Made by a program: the position numbers and the translations under genes. From Ruoffia halotolerans (GTDB lineage: Bacteria; Bacillota; Bacilli; Lactobacillales; Aerococcaceae), in contig NZ_JACAOA010000017.1 in assembly GCF_014049385.1 (NCBI RefSeq), positions 1 to 51,696 on the forward strand: a DNA stretch of 51,696 nt, read 5' to 3'. This document shows, in pieces, positions 7,961 through 17,690 of the stretch (positions are counted from its first letter, which is position 1; the number at the start of each line of letters is the position of its first letter). Below the pieces are notes generated by a model. It worked only from the letters and a program-made list of their open reading frames with translations. It did not search any database and was not told where the DNA came from.

Positions 7961-9691
7961 TTATTCTAAAGGGAGTTTGATATGGAATGTGGTACCAATT
8001 CCCACCTCGCTTTCAACATGAATGGTTCCGTTCATGTTCATAATTAAGTTACGTACAATTGATAAACCAAGCCCGGTTCCACCTGAATTTCGACTTCGCC
8101 CTTTATCTACTCGATAGAAGCGTTCAAAAATTCGTTCTTGGTCTGCTTTTGGAATTCCAATTCCTTTATCTGAAACAGAAAAATGTACAGAATTATTAAC
8201 TTGTTCAATATTAATTTTTACTTCACTATCGACATCTGAATAATTAATGGCATTATCGATAAGATTTGTAAAAATTTGCTCAATACGATGTTGATCTGCC
8301 TTCATCATCACAGGTCTCTCAGCATCAACTGAAATACTAATATGTTTCTTATCAGCCTGTTTGTAGAAGAATTGAATTAAATTATTCACGGTCTCTACAA
8401 CTTCAAACGGCTTAACAACCATAGGTTCACTTTTCTTCTCAACACGAGACAATTCTAAAATATCACTAATAATCGTCTCTAACCGATTACTTTCATTTGC
8501 AATGATTGTAATAAATTTCTCCGCTAACTCTGGTTGCTTTAAAGCACCATCTAAAAGTGTCTCAGCAAAACCTTTGATTGCTGTCACTGGTGTCCTTAAC
8601 TCATGTGAAGCATTCGCAACAAACTCTGTTCGAACTGTTTCTAAGCGTCTTACTTGTGTAATGTCATACAATAAGACAAGAATCGATTCAATCTCATCAG
8701 GTGATTTCCCGAAAGGAATTATATTCACATCTATAAATTTAGACGTCGGAATATATAGTTCGATGTGATTGCTTAATGGCTGATGCGTCTTAAGTGCTTC
8801 ATTAATCATATCTACCAGTACATAACTCTTAATTACTGCCTGGAAAGATCTTTGCGTTGTATGTATATCTATATTTAATAATTGCATCGCTTCAGAATTA
8901 ATTAATTCGATTTTTCCAGAATTACTTATTAAAACTACGCCTAAATTTAAATGTCCCATTAATAAGGATAGCCGTTGCTCACTAGCATTTAAATCACCAC
9001 GTTTGGTTTTTAACTCTTGTTTTAATGTCGAAATATTTGTACCTAAATTATCGATAACGGGTAAATTACCTCGTATATATTCAAATTGGTACTGATCATC
9101 CTCTATATGTTCGACCGCTAAATTGATGGCTTCGATTGGTTTTGTAACAAAGTTAATCATATATCTATACACCAGGTATATTAGAAGTAAGATTAGGAAA
9201 ATAATGACTGCCATCCACAAATAAAAGTCATCTAACTGATCTTGAAACAACGACTTTTTATAGTACTTTACTAACTGATACGTCCCATCATTTGCTTCAA
9301 TTGGCGTGTAAACAACATAACCATTTAGATATACCTTGCTCGACACTTTATCTTTTGGAAAGTCTTTTAACTGTTGCCGAACCGTTTGTAATCGGGTTCT
9401 TTCAGCAAAATCATCCCAAATAACTTCGCCATCTTTCAGTACAACTGATTCTGCGCTATCTGGACGCTTGAATGGTTCAATATTTAACTCGACTTCTGAA
9501 AAGTTCTTAGCATTCATTCCTACATCTTCAAGAAATTCTGCTTGAATCTCAGCTCGTGTCTCCAAGGGTTGTAATATTGAACGATGAATGAGCTGTCTGA
9601 CAAAATACCCAGAGATACTGATTCCAATTACTATGCACACAATTAAAATAATTCGGGAATTGCGTTGATGTGATCTCTGGTTAAAAATCAT
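7961..9691 (-). CDS. phoR: PhoR-type sensor histidine kinase
   Basis: This is the membrane kinase that phosphorylates PhoP when phosphate is scarce. The 576-aa protein has membrane segments at about 14-34 and 157-177, which bracket an extracellular domain of some 120 residues. These are followed by a HAMP-like linker, a PAS domain (about 240-345), the dimerisation box FVANASHELRTP with phospho-acceptor His363, and an HATPase domain with N-box NLIDNAINYS, G1 DKGIGIP, and G2 GGTGLGLSIV. It overlaps phoP by four bases (ATGA), the standard coupled arrangement. The pst neighbourhood supports a phosphate role over other PhoR/WalK-like kinases. It probably senses through PstCAB-PhoU. Confidence 0.93.
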   Translation of the reverse strand: MIFNQRSHQRNSRIILIVCIVIGISISGYFVRQLIHRSILQPLETRAEIQAEFLEDVGMNAKNFSEVELNIEPFKRPDSAESVVLKDGEVIWDDFAERTRLQTVRQQLKDFPKDKVSSKVYLNGYVVYTPIEANDGTYQLVKYYKKSLFQDQLDDFYLWMAVIIFLILLLIYLVYRYMINFVTKPIEAINLAVEHIEDDQYQFEYIRGNLPVIDNLGTNISTLKQELKTKRGDLNASEQRLSLLMGHLNLGVVLISNSGKIELINSEAMQLLNIDIHTTQRSFQAVIKSYVLVDMINEALKTHQPLSNHIELYIPTSKFIDVNIIPFGKSPDEIESILVLLYDITQVRRLETVRTEFVANASHELRTPVTAIKGFAETLLDGALKQPELAEKFITIIANESNRLETIISDILELSRVEKKSEPMVVKPFEVVETVNNLIQFFYKQADKKHISISVDAERPVMMKADQHRIEQIFTNLIDNAINYSDVDSEVKINIEQVNNSVHFSVSDKGIGIPKADQERIFERFYRVDKGRSRNSGGTGLGLSIVRNLIMNMNGTIHVESEVGIGTTFHIKLPLE

Positions 9692-10488
9692 TCTTTTGGC
9701 ACCACGAATTTATACCCAAACCCTCGCACGGTTTTAATATATTCAGGATTTTTCGTATCTTTTTCGATTTTTTCTCGTAAATGACTAATATGAACATCGA
9801 CAATTCGTGTCTCACCCGCATAATCAAAGCGCCAAATACTATTTAATAATTGTTCACGACTTAAGATACGACCTTTACGAACAGCCATATAAACCAATAA
9901 CTCAAATTCTTTAGGTGTCACTTCGATTTTATCGCCGTGAACGACAACTTCATATCGATCAGCATAAATTTTAATATCACCTAATTTAATCACTGAATCT
10001 GATTCATCTTGTAATAAGTAACGATCTTCTTCGTAGTCATTATAATTATCTTCTAATTCACGTAACTCAGCATCAACTGCTTCTTGATGAGCTTGTTCAC
10101 TGTCTTTTTCTGACATGTGTTTTGCTTCAGTTCTTCTCAAGATTGCTTTTATTCTTGCTGTTACTTCTCTAGGACTAAATGGCTTAGTCATATAATCATC
10201 TGCACCAAGCTCTAAGCCGATGACCTTATCGTACTCGTCATCTTTAGCAGTTAACATCAGAATCGGTGTATCTATATCCTCTTGTCTTACCCGACGGCAA
10301 ATATCCATACCATCCATTCCTGGTAACATCACATCTAATATAATAAAGTCGTATTCATTCGTCTTTATCATCTTATATCCACTTTCACCATTATTGGCGG
10401 TGTCAACGGTATATCCGGCTTCTTTTAAGTTGTATTCTAATAATGTTAAGATTGCAATCTCATCATCAACAACTAGAATATGTTTCAT
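9688..10488 (-). CDS. phoP: PhoP-type response regulator
   Basis: An OmpR-family DNA-binding response regulator, 266 aa. The receiver has the acid pair D8-D9, phospho-acceptor D52 in LDVMLPG, and the Thr/Lys pair in MLTAKDDE. The winged-helix output domain is at about 165-262, with the recognition stretch ETRIVDVHISHLREKIE. Between them the linker is longer than usual: an acidic segment of roughly 50 residues (ELRELEDNYNDYEEDRY), where typical PhoP proteins are nearer 240 aa in total. The start is the ATG after GGAGGATAATT; an upstream in-frame ATG at 10506 overlaps the Shine-Dalgarno sequence and is rejected. A TATAAT at 10591-10596 could be the -10 of this pair. Expected targets are the PhoP boxes at pstC and pstS. 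Confidence 0.93.
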   Translation of the reverse strand: MKHILVVDDEIAILTLLEYNLKEAGYTVDTANNGESGYKMIKTNEYDFIILDVMLPGMDGMDICRRVRQEDIDTPILMLTAKDDEYDKVIGLELGADDYMTKPFSPREVTARIKAILRRTEAKHMSEKDSEQAHQEAVDAELRELEDNYNDYEEDRYLLQDESDSVIKLGDIKIYADRYEVVVHGDKIEVTPKEFELLVYMAVRKGRILSREQLLNSIWRFDYAGETRIVDVHISHLREKIEKDTKNPEYIKTVRGFGYKFVVPKE

Positions 10489-10641
10489 AATTATCCTCCA
10501 GTTCATACCTATATACTATAATAATGATCGTGTCTCCTATCTTATCAAAGTATCAAACCATTTTATACAGGAAACTCTACATCAATTTTTATTATAACAT
10601 TCTTTTAATATTCATTCTGTGTATATATTGTACCTTATCCA

Positions 10642-10695
10642 TTAAAAAAAACTCAAAGGTTACGTAAGCTCTTGCTTTAATAATCTTTGAGTTTT
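10642..10695 (-). terminator. Terminator of ftsX
   Basis: An inverted repeat (10648-10662 with 10681-10695, one G-T wobble) is followed on the minus strand by eight T residues. It starts 12 bases after the ftsX stop and separates ftsEX from phoPR. Confidence 0.88.
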
Positions 10696-10706
10696 CATAT
10701 GACTAT

Positions 10707-11597
10707 TTAAAATTTTAAAAATCGTTTAATCGACCGTCTTGCTCCGATAACACCTAATAAAATTCCAATAATCACTAAACCACCCGCAACATAATAAATA
10801 AATGGTGTGGTTGGTGTAAAGGCAATGACTTCCACACCTGTAATCTCAACGGTGGCACTTTGCATCCCTTCATAAGCTCCATAAAGTAAGACACTGGCAA
10901 AGATCGAACTAATTAAACCTATAAAGGCTCCTTCATAAGCAAATGGTGCGCGGATATAGCTATTTTGTGCCCCAACTAAGCGCATAATTTCAATTTCAGT
11001 TTGCCGTGCGTATATGGTTAACTTGATTGTATTCGATATTAGCGCTACTGCAATTACAACGAGAACGGCTGCAATTAATGCAAACACAACTCTGACAATT
11101 TCAAGGGTGTTCAATAAGTTTTGCGTATCAATTTCACCATAAGTGACATCCACAGCGTAAGGTAATTCACTAATTTGCTCTGTGACAGCGTCTAAATATT
11201 CTGTATCTTCAACAGATACAACAAACACGTTAAATAATGGGTTCGCATCATCACTAAATAGAGCAAACTCTTCCCCGACCCGGTCGATTAAGTCCTCTAG
11301 TTCTTCTTCTCTTGTTCGATACGTTATATCAGACACATACTCTATCTCTTCGATGGCTTGGCGTAAGTCCGCTTCATCTTGTTCATCAGCAGCTAAGTCG
11401 ATGTGAGCTCGAATTTGAACGCCTTCTTCGATATCTTGAGTTATATTATCAACGTTACTCAAGAGCATAATTAATCCACCCACCATTAAGAGTGTGACTG
11501 TCATTGTTAAGATAGAGGCAGCAGTCATCCAACCATTACGAAATAAATTACGGAAACCATTACGGAGTTGTCTGAAGAAATTTCTAATGCTTTTCAT
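10707..11597 (-). CDS. ftsX: FtsX, cell-division ABC-type membrane subunit
   Basis: FtsX pairs with FtsE in the membrane and, in Gram-positives, activates peptidoglycan hydrolases such as PcsB or CwlO-type enzymes at division or elongation sites. The 296-aa protein has four membrane segments: one near residues 25-48, then three in the C-terminal half. A large extracellular loop of about 120 acidic residues lies after the first helix. I choose the start giving MKSIRNFF because GAGGGGG is six bases upstream; earlier in-frame ATGs lie inside ftsE. It overlaps the end of ftsE by 14 bases. The organisation is typical. Confidence 0.95.
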   Translation of the reverse strand: MKSIRNFFRQLRNGFRNLFRNGWMTAASILTMTVTLLMVGGLIMLLSNVDNITQDIEEGVQIRAHIDLAADEQDEADLRQAIEEIEYVSDITYRTREEELEDLIDRVGEEFALFSDDANPLFNVFVVSVEDTEYLDAVTEQISELPYAVDVTYGEIDTQNLLNTLEIVRVVFALIAAVLVVIAVALISNTIKLTIYARQTEIEIMRLVGAQNSYIRAPFAYEGAFIGLISSIFASVLLYGAYEGMQSATVEITGVEVIAFTPTTPFIYYVAGGLVIIGILLGVIGARRSIKRFLKF

Positions 11598-12270
11598 TAT
11601 ATTCCCCCTCATACTCATCACGAACGAGATTGCCTTTTTCTAAACGAATTAAGCGATGCTTAAATTCATTAACCAAGTGGTCATTATGTGTTCCCATCAG
11701 AACAGTGGTTCCATTCTGGTTAATGCGTTCGAGTAATCTAAATATCTCAATTGCATTCTCAGGGTCCAAGTTTCCGGTAGGCTCATCGGCAACGAGAATA
11801 CGTGGGTGATTAACAATCGCACGTGCAATCGATACACGTTGTTGCTCCCCACCTGATAACTCTTTTGGAAATTGGTTTACTTTTGTTCTTAACCCAACGA
11901 GTTCCATAACTTCTTTAACTCGCTTTTTAATTTCTTTACGACTTTTCCCTGTTACTTCCATCGCATAGGCGACATTTTCATACGCCGTTAGGGATGGAAG
12001 TAGTTTAAAGTCTTGGAAGATGACCCCTACTTGTCTTCTTAACATAGGGACATCTTTTGGTTTTAATCTATTTAAGTGATATTTTCCTACGACGACTTTT
12101 CCTTGCGTTTGTATTTCTTCTCGGTAAAGAATTTTCATTAACGTCGATTTACCGGACCCACTCGGTCCAACGAGGTAGGCAAATTCGCCTTGTTCGATTC
12201 GTAGATTAATGTCGTTCAATGCAACAACACCATTCTCATATCGTTTCGATACGTTTGTTAATTGAATCAT
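11584..12270 (-). CDS. ftsE: FtsE, cell-division ATP-binding protein
   Basis: FtsE is the cytoplasmic ATPase that drives conformational change in FtsX. The 228-aa protein has Walker A GPSGSGKST near residue 35, the signature LSGGEQQRVSIARAI, Walker B ILVADEPTGNLDP, and the switch His in MGTHND. These features fit the MacB/FtsE/LolD group, and the partner ftsX fixes the assignment. An AGGATAAGG ribosome site precedes the ATG. It sits between prfB and ftsX, the usual order in this group. Confidence 0.96.
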   Translation of the reverse strand: MIQLTNVSKRYENGVVALNDINLRIEQGEFAYLVGPSGSGKSTLMKILYREEIQTQGKVVVGKYHLNRLKPKDVPMLRRQVGVIFQDFKLLPSLTAYENVAYAMEVTGKSRKEIKKRVKEVMELVGLRTKVNQFPKELSGGEQQRVSIARAIVNHPRILVADEPTGNLDPENAIEIFRLLERINQNGTTVLMGTHNDHLVNEFKHRLIRLEKGNLVRDEYEGEYNEKH

Positions 12271-12353
12271 GTCCTTATCCTCACTTTCAAAATATTCTGT
12301 CCAATTGTATATGAAATATGTATCACGGTGATAACAAACTGCTAACTATTAGA

Positions 12354-13455
12354 TTATTCAATGGACCGTTTTAGATAGGCATCAATAAAATCATCTAAAT
12401 CCCCGTCCATGACTTTATCGGTATTTCCAACTTCATAATTTGTACGGTGGTCTTTAACCATTGAGTAGGGATGGAAGACGTATGATCTAATTTGTGAGCC
12501 CCAGCCAATCTCTTTTTGGTCCCCTTTAATTTCAGCTAGTTCTTTTGCTTTTTGTTCAACTTCAAGTTGGTGCAGTTTCGACTTTAATAGTTTCATCGCT
12601 TGTTCACGGTTTTGAAGTTGTGATCTTTGAGCCTGACTTTGAGTCACCACTCCAGTTGGAATATGAGTAATACGTACAGCAGAATCCGTCTTGTTAACAT
12701 GTTGTCCACCGGCACCACTTGCACGATATGTATCAATTCGAATATCATCTGGATTGATATCAATGTCAACTGATTGGTCAATCAAAGGCGTTACCTCTAT
12801 AGAAGCAAAAGAAGTATGACGACGTGCATTTGAATCAAAAGGCGAGATACGAACTAAACGGTGGACTCCTTTTTCTGATTTAAGTAAGCCATAAGCATTA
12901 TGTCCTTTAATCTCTAAGATGACACTTTTTATACCCGCTTCGTCTCCAGCTTGATAATCTAAGACTTCAACGCTGAAACCTTTATGATCCGCATATCTTT
13001 GGTACATACGAAGGAGCATACTTCCCCAATCCTGGGACTCAGTTCCTCCAGCACCGGGATGAATTTCAAGAATAGCGTCATTTTTATCATATTCACCAGA
13101 GAGTAGTAGCATTGTTTCATAACTATCTATGGCTTTAGAAAGAGCTTCAGTTAATTCCTCAGCTTCTTGATACATCTCTTCATCTTTCGTTTCATTATAT
13201 AATTCAAGTGCCATCGTCAACTCTTCAACTTGGTCTTCAAGTGAGCTAATGGTTTGGTATGTTTCTTTACTACTGTTTAACTCTTGGATGACTTCTTGAG
13301 CTGCCTCATTATCATCCCAAAAATCTGGTTGACTCATTTGATATTCATAATCTGCAATATCCGCTTCTAATGCGTCTAAGTCAAAGAGACCCCCTAAAGC
13401 TATCCATCTTTTCTTGAGCATTTTCGACAAATTGTGTCATTTCATAAAGTTCCAT
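12354..13455 (-). CDS. prfB: Peptide chain release factor 2, made by programmed +1 frameshift
   Basis: RF2 releases finished peptides at UGA and UAA stop codons. The start is ATG at 13455 (MELYEMTQ). After 24 codons the zero frame meets TGA at 13381-13383. The ribosome must slip +1 at CTT to continue as DLDALEAD, giving a protein of 366 aa, the normal RF2 length. The stop-recognition tripeptide SPF (RISPFDSN) and the catalytic GGQ motif ([10 protein letters not shown]) are present. Taking an ATG in the downstream frame (13430) as start gives a false N-terminus beginning MSKMLKKR. The gene lies between secA and ftsE. Frameshift autoregulation by RF2 level is well established for this gene family. 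Confidence 0.96.
13380..13395 (-). promoter_or_regulatory. prfB programmed frameshift site
   Basis: On the minus strand AGGGGG (13390-13395), an internal Shine-Dalgarno-like element, lies three bases before CTT (13384-13386). This is followed by the in-frame TGA (13381-13383) and a C. This CTTTGAC arrangement is the classic RF2 autoregulatory frameshift signal. The base skipped is the T at 13383. Confidence 0.95.
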
Positions 13456-13521
13456 CGTCCTATTCACTCCATCTAATTAAATTCCTTTGTAGTATAGCAC
13501 CATAATAATCTTTCGTAAAAG

Positions 13522-13551
13522 AAAAACCGGCAGTGATAATTCCCCTGCCGG
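13522..13551 (-). terminator. Terminator of secA
   Basis: A GC-rich stem (13527-13533 with 13545-13551) is followed on the minus strand by TTTTTCTTTT. It lies 16 bases after the secA stop and before prfB. Confidence 0.88.
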
Positions 13552-13567
13552 CTAACTTATTCAAAAA

Positions 13568-15967
13568 TTAGTTTGTTCCACCTGGTTTATTCACTTGCTC
13601 ACGTTCAACATTTTGTCTTACTTGAGCTTTCATAATAAAGCGAGTGACATCATATTCAATCGCAGCAACCATTTCTTCAAAGCGGTCAAATCCTTCTGTT
13701 TGGTATTCAGTTAATGGATTCGTTTGAGCATAAGCCCTTAGTCCTACACCTTGACGTAAATGGTCCATCATATCAATATGATCTGTCCATTTAGAGTCGA
13801 CAACACGTAAGATAATTACTTTCTCAAACTCAGCTATTTGTTCTGGTCCATTAAGTTGAGAAATTTTTTCACTATATACTTCTTCAGCTTTTTTATATAA
13901 GAAGTTTACTAATTCCTTTTTATTTTTACCTTGTAAGTCTGATAACTCTAAAGTTTCTGGATTTACAATCGCTGAATGTGCGAAGTCTAGTAAAGATTCT
14001 AATTTCCAATCTTTTTTCTCACCTTCGGTTGCATAAGCAACTTGGCGTTCTATGGTACGTTTGATCATTGCTTTAACATAATCTGTTAATGGTTCACCTG
14101 CATCAATCACTTCGTGACGTTGTCCATAGATAACTTCACGTTGTTCACGCATAACTTCGTCATATTCAAGAACATTTTTACGTGTATCATAGTTATTACC
14201 TTCTACACGTTTTTGAGCTGATTCAACTTGACGAGTTAACATGCGGCTTTGAATTGCTACATCGTTCTCATCTTCGTCTTCGTTTAATTTCTCCCAGAGT
14301 CCTTTAATACGGTCTGAACCGAAACGACGCATTAAATCATCTTCTAATGATAAGTAGAATTGTGATGCACCTGGGTCACCTTGACGACCCGAACGCCCAC
14401 GTAATTGATCATCTATACGACGTGACTCATGACGTTCTGTACCGATTACACATAAACCACCTAGCTCTTTCACTCCGCTACCTAGTTTAATATCGGTACC
14501 ACGACCAGCCATGTTCGTTGCAATCGTAACTGCACCGCGTTGACCAGCTTGCATAATAATTTCTGCTTCTTTAAAGTGGTTTTTCGCATTTAATACTTCA
14601 TGCGGTACTCCTTTTCTAGTTAAAAGTTGTGATAAGTATTCTGATGTTTCTACCGCAACCGTACCAACTAGAATTGGTTGGCCTTTTTCGTGACGGCGAA
14701 TAATTTCATCCGCTACTGCGTTAAATTTCGAGCGTAGGTTCGGGAATAGTAAATCCGCTGCGTCATCACGGATCACTGGACGGTTTGTTGGGATTTGAAT
14801 AACATTCATCGCATAAATTTCACGGAACTCATCTTCTTCCGTCTTAGCTGTACCAGTCATCCCAGCTAATTTGTTGTACATACGGAAGTAGTTTTGGAAC
14901 GTTACTGTCGCCATAGTCTTAGACTCATCTTCAATGTCTACGCCTTCTTTCGCTTCAATCGCTTGGTGTAGTCCATCTGAGTAACGACGTCCTTCCATGA
15001 TACGTCCGGTAAAGCCGTCAACGATTTTTACTTTTCCTTCGTCAACTACATAGTCAATATCGACTAACATAATGTAGTTGGCACGTAAGGCTTGGTCAAT
15101 ATGGTGAACAAGTGCAGTATTATCTACGTTATATAAGTTTTCTAAACGGAATACTTTCTCTGCTTTATCCACTCCGCCGTCTGTTAAGTTGATTGATTTT
15201 GATGTTAGATCAATTGTATAATCTTCATCTTCTTTTAACCCTTTAACAAAGTAATCGGCACGCGTATATAAAGCTGTTGATTTACCGGCTTGCCCAGAGA
15301 TAATTAAAGGAGTTCTTGCCTCATCAATTAAGATTGAGTCAACCTCATCGACAATCGCGTAATAAAGTGGTCTTTGAACCATTTGGTGTTTGTAAACAAC
15401 CATATTATCACGTAAGTAGTCAAAGCCTAGTTCGTTATTTGTACTATAAGTAATATCTGAGTTATAAGCTTCACGTTTTTCGCTTGGGTTCATTGAGTTT
15501 AAGTTCAAGCCAACTGTTAGGCCTAAGAAGCGGTACACTTCTCCCATTTCTTTCGAGTCACGAGTTGCTAAGTAATCGTTCACTGTTACAACGTGAACAC
15601 CTTTACCAGCTAACGCGTTTAAGTAAACTGGCATTGTTTCTGTTAACGTCTTACCTTCACCAGTCTTCATCTCAGCAATATTACCTTCATGGAGAATAAT
15701 TCCACCTTGGATTTGAACTTTATATGGGAATAATCCAAGTACACGACGAGCTGCTTCTCTTACAACAGCGAATGCTTCAGGTAAAATGTCCTCTAATGTC
15801 TCTTTATTAGCGAGACGGTTTTTAAATTCAGTAGTCATGTTACGGAGTTGTTCATCAGTCATTTCACGGTAAGTAGGCTCCATAGCCATAACTTCGTCAG
15901 CGATTTTACTTGTTCTGCGTAATTCGCCTTTATCATTTTCAATTAAATTTTTAAGAAAATTAGCCAT
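13568..15967 (-). CDS. secA: SecA, preprotein translocase ATPase
   Basis: SecA drives secretory proteins through SecYEG. The 799-aa protein has Walker A MKTGEGKT at residues 100-107, Walker [17 protein letters not shown] near 210, the [11 protein letters not shown] region and the helicase motif GRGTDIKLG. It also has the [11 protein letters not shown] motif of the second nucleotide-binding fold. The C-terminus ends VNKPGGTN without the CxC zinc-binding tail found in many SecA1 proteins; short forms like this are common in Lactobacillales. An upstream TTG is adjacent to the ATG; I take the ATG, eight bases from GGAG. Clients in this window should include the signal-peptide proteins at 3.1, 33, 34 and 42.6 kb. 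Confidence 0.97.
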   Translation of the reverse strand: MANFLKNLIENDKGELRRTSKIADEVMAMEPTYREMTDEQLRNMTTEFKNRLANKETLEDILPEAFAVVREAARRVLGLFPYKVQIQGGIILHEGNIAEMKTGEGKTLTETMPVYLNALAGKGVHVVTVNDYLATRDSKEMGEVYRFLGLTVGLNLNSMNPSEKREAYNSDITYSTNNELGFDYLRDNMVVYKHQMVQRPLYYAIVDEVDSILIDEARTPLIISGQAGKSTALYTRADYFVKGLKEDEDYTIDLTSKSINLTDGGVDKAEKVFRLENLYNVDNTALVHHIDQALRANYIMLVDIDYVVDEGKVKIVDGFTGRIMEGRRYSDGLHQAIEAKEGVDIEDESKTMATVTFQNYFRMYNKLAGMTGTAKTEEDEFREIYAMNVIQIPTNRPVIRDDAADLLFPNLRSKFNAVADEIIRRHEKGQPILVGTVAVETSEYLSQLLTRKGVPHEVLNAKNHFKEAEIIMQAGQRGAVTIATNMAGRGTDIKLGSGVKELGGLCVIGTERHESRRIDDQLRGRSGRQGDPGASQFYLSLEDDLMRRFGSDRIKGLWEKLNEDEDENDVAIQSRMLTRQVESAQKRVEGNNYDTRKNVLEYDEVMREQREVIYGQRHEVIDAGEPLTDYVKAMIKRTIERQVAYATEGEKKDWKLESLLDFAHSAIVNPETLELSDLQGKNKKELVNFLYKKAEEVYSEKISQLNGPEQIAEFEKVIILRVVDSKWTDHIDMMDHLRQGVGLRAYAQTNPLTEYQTEGFDRFEEMVAAIEYDVTRFIMKAQVRQNVEREQVNKPGGTN

Positions 15968-16182
15968 CAATACTGCTCCTTTTATTCATTATCTATGTCA
16001 TGTAAGACCTTGATTCAGTCTGAATCGGCCAATAGTTAAACACACTTCCCTATTCTAACATGAATATCAAAAAATGAAAATATCAAATAGCATTCATAAG
16101 CACTCTTATCAAGAATTTCAGGGGTTTTTCTCATTGTCTTTAAAGTAAATTTTAATTCTTTGTAATTTCTTAAAAAATATTA

Positions 16183-16218
16183 GCAAAAAGGCAAAGGACA
16201 CATTGTCCCTTGCCTTTT
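16183..16218 (-). terminator. Terminator of hpf
   Basis: A 15-base near-perfect inverted repeat (16186-16200 with 16204-16218, one G-T wobble) is followed by T residues on the minus strand. It lies 22 bases after the hpf stop. Confidence 0.85.
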
Positions 16219-16239
16219 AATATCTTTATAATGCTGTCA

Positions 16240-16794
16240 TTAGAGTGATGAGGTTTCTAGTAAGCCGTAACGACCATCTTTACGACGGTAAACAATTGAA
16301 ATTTCCATTGTTTCAGCATCTGTATAAATAAAGAAGTCATGACCTAGCATGTTCATTTGTAGAACTGCTTCTTCGCTGTCCATTGGTTTTAAATCTACTC
16401 GTTTAGAACGAACGATTTCTAATTCTGGATCTTCAGAAACTGGCTCCTCTGGAGCAGATGTATCTGGGTTTAGGCCTTCGAAACCGCGTTCTCTTGACTT
16501 ACGGTTAATTTTTGTTTTATATTTTCTTACTTGTCGTTCTAATTTATCCACGACAAAATCAATACTTTTATATAAATCTTCACTTGTCTCTTCTGCACGA
16601 AGAACTAAGAATGGTAATGGAATTGTTACTTCAGCTTTTGCAGTTTTATCAGAGTATACTTTTAAATTCACATAAGCAGTTGCGTCTGGAACGTCTGTAA
16701 AGAAACGTTCTAATTTTTGAACTTTTTTCTCTGCATAATCGCGAATTGCTTGTGTAACCTCGATATTTTCTCCACGTACATTATAGTTAAACAT
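16240..16794 (-). CDS. hpf: Long-form ribosome hibernation promoting factor
   Basis: Long HPF binds the 30S subunit and pairs ribosomes into inactive 100S dimers in stationary phase. The 184-aa protein has the N-terminal S30AE fold (residues 1-105: NVRGENIEVTQAIRDYAEKK and the basic RQVRKYKTKINRK), then a spacer of about 20 residues, then the C-terminal dimerisation domain (about 125-184, with IVRSKRVDLKPMDSEEAVLQ in its first part). The GAGGG ribosome site supports this ATG. Its place directly upstream of secA is conserved in Lactobacillales. The 225 bases upstream hold the ktrA terminator and no promoter I can assign with confidence. Confidence 0.96.
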   Translation of the reverse strand: MFNYNVRGENIEVTQAIRDYAEKKVQKLERFFTDVPDATAYVNLKVYSDKTAKAEVTIPLPFLVLRAEETSEDLYKSIDFVVDKLERQVRKYKTKINRKSRERGFEGLNPDTSAPEEPVSEDPELEIVRSKRVDLKPMDSEEAVLQMNMLGHDFFIYTDAETMEISIVYRRKDGRYGLLETSSL

Positions 16795-16936
16795 ACTAAT
16801 CCCTCTTTTCCAATATTTTCTAATACTATGAATTAATTAAACTCAAAGTTAATATGGAATGAATGCAAGTCTCTATTATTAACTCAACTTTACCTCTCAC
16901 TTAACATTTGATTCTAAAGAATAAATAGTGATTAGG

Positions 16937-16962
16937 AAAAAAAGTAGTTATCTACCACTTTT
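16937..16962 (-). terminator. Terminator of the ktrB-ktrA operon
   Basis: A 9-bp stem with one G-T wobble (16940-16948 with 16954-16962) and a five-base loop is followed by seven T residues on the minus strand. It lies about 55 bases past the ktrA stop. Confidence 0.75.
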
Positions 16963-17019
16963 ATTTATTATATCATAGATCCAGTATATTGAAAACGCAA
17001 ACACCCTCTAGATTTCGTA

Positions 17020-17679
17020 TTAATTTCGAAACTGTTGTCTTAAAGTATCACCGGTTGAAATGCCAAGAAATTCATCGTCTTCTTGAATGATATAATCCCC
17101 AGTGAACTCCACATGAAACTGTTCCGTATTCTCTTTACGAATAGCGATAATATTCGTACCATATTTTTTTCGGAAATCCATTTGATTTATTGACTTACCA
17201 ACCCATTCGTCTTTTACTGGGAAGATACTGATATTGTTACGGTGATCAAGTCCAATTAATTCATGAACCGTTGGGTTACTTAATTCACGCGCAATTCGAA
17301 CACCCATCTCTACTTCTGGTAATATGACACGGTCCGCGCCAACTTTTAGTAAGACATCTCGGTAATCCGCATTTTTAGATTTGACGATAATTTTTTCGAT
17401 GCCTAATTTTTGTAGATGGAGAATAGCTAGGATAGTGTCTTCTAATCTTTGTGATGTTGCGACAACTGCGATATCACAGTCACCAACGCCGGCATCTTTC
17501 AGTTGATCAATCTTCGTAAAATCACCCTGAAGACTTTGAGCCACTTCATCAATAATCTCTTCAACATGATCCATATTCTTGTCCATCCCGATAACATCCA
17601 CATTTTCTTTAGTTAAAGTACGTGCTAGTGATGTTCCAAATAAACCTAAGCCTAAAACGGCAATTGTTTTTCTTCTCAT
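17020..17679 (-). CDS. ktrA: KtrA, potassium uptake gating subunit
   Basis: KtrA is the cytoplasmic RCK ring that gates the KtrB channel. The 219-aa protein has an N-terminal Rossmann fold with the nucleotide loop GLGLFGTSLA (residues 10-19) and acidic residue D34 ending the second strand. A C-terminal RCK_C domain (about 135-219) is the type that binds cyclic di-AMP in many Firmicutes. It lies 11 bases after ktrB, with AGGAG upstream. The ktrB neighbour and single-copy RCK layout favour Ktr over the duplicated TrkA. Confidence 0.93.
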   Translation of the reverse strand: MRRKTIAVLGLGLFGTSLARTLTKENVDVIGMDKNMDHVEEIIDEVAQSLQGDFTKIDQLKDAGVGDCDIAVVATSQRLEDTILAILHLQKLGIEKIIVKSKNADYRDVLLKVGADRVILPEVEMGVRIARELSNPTVHELIGLDHRNNISIFPVKDEWVGKSINQMDFRKKYGTNIIAIRKENTEQFHVEFTGDYIIQEDDEFLGISTGDTLRQQFRN

Positions 17680-17690
17680 AATTTCTCCTT

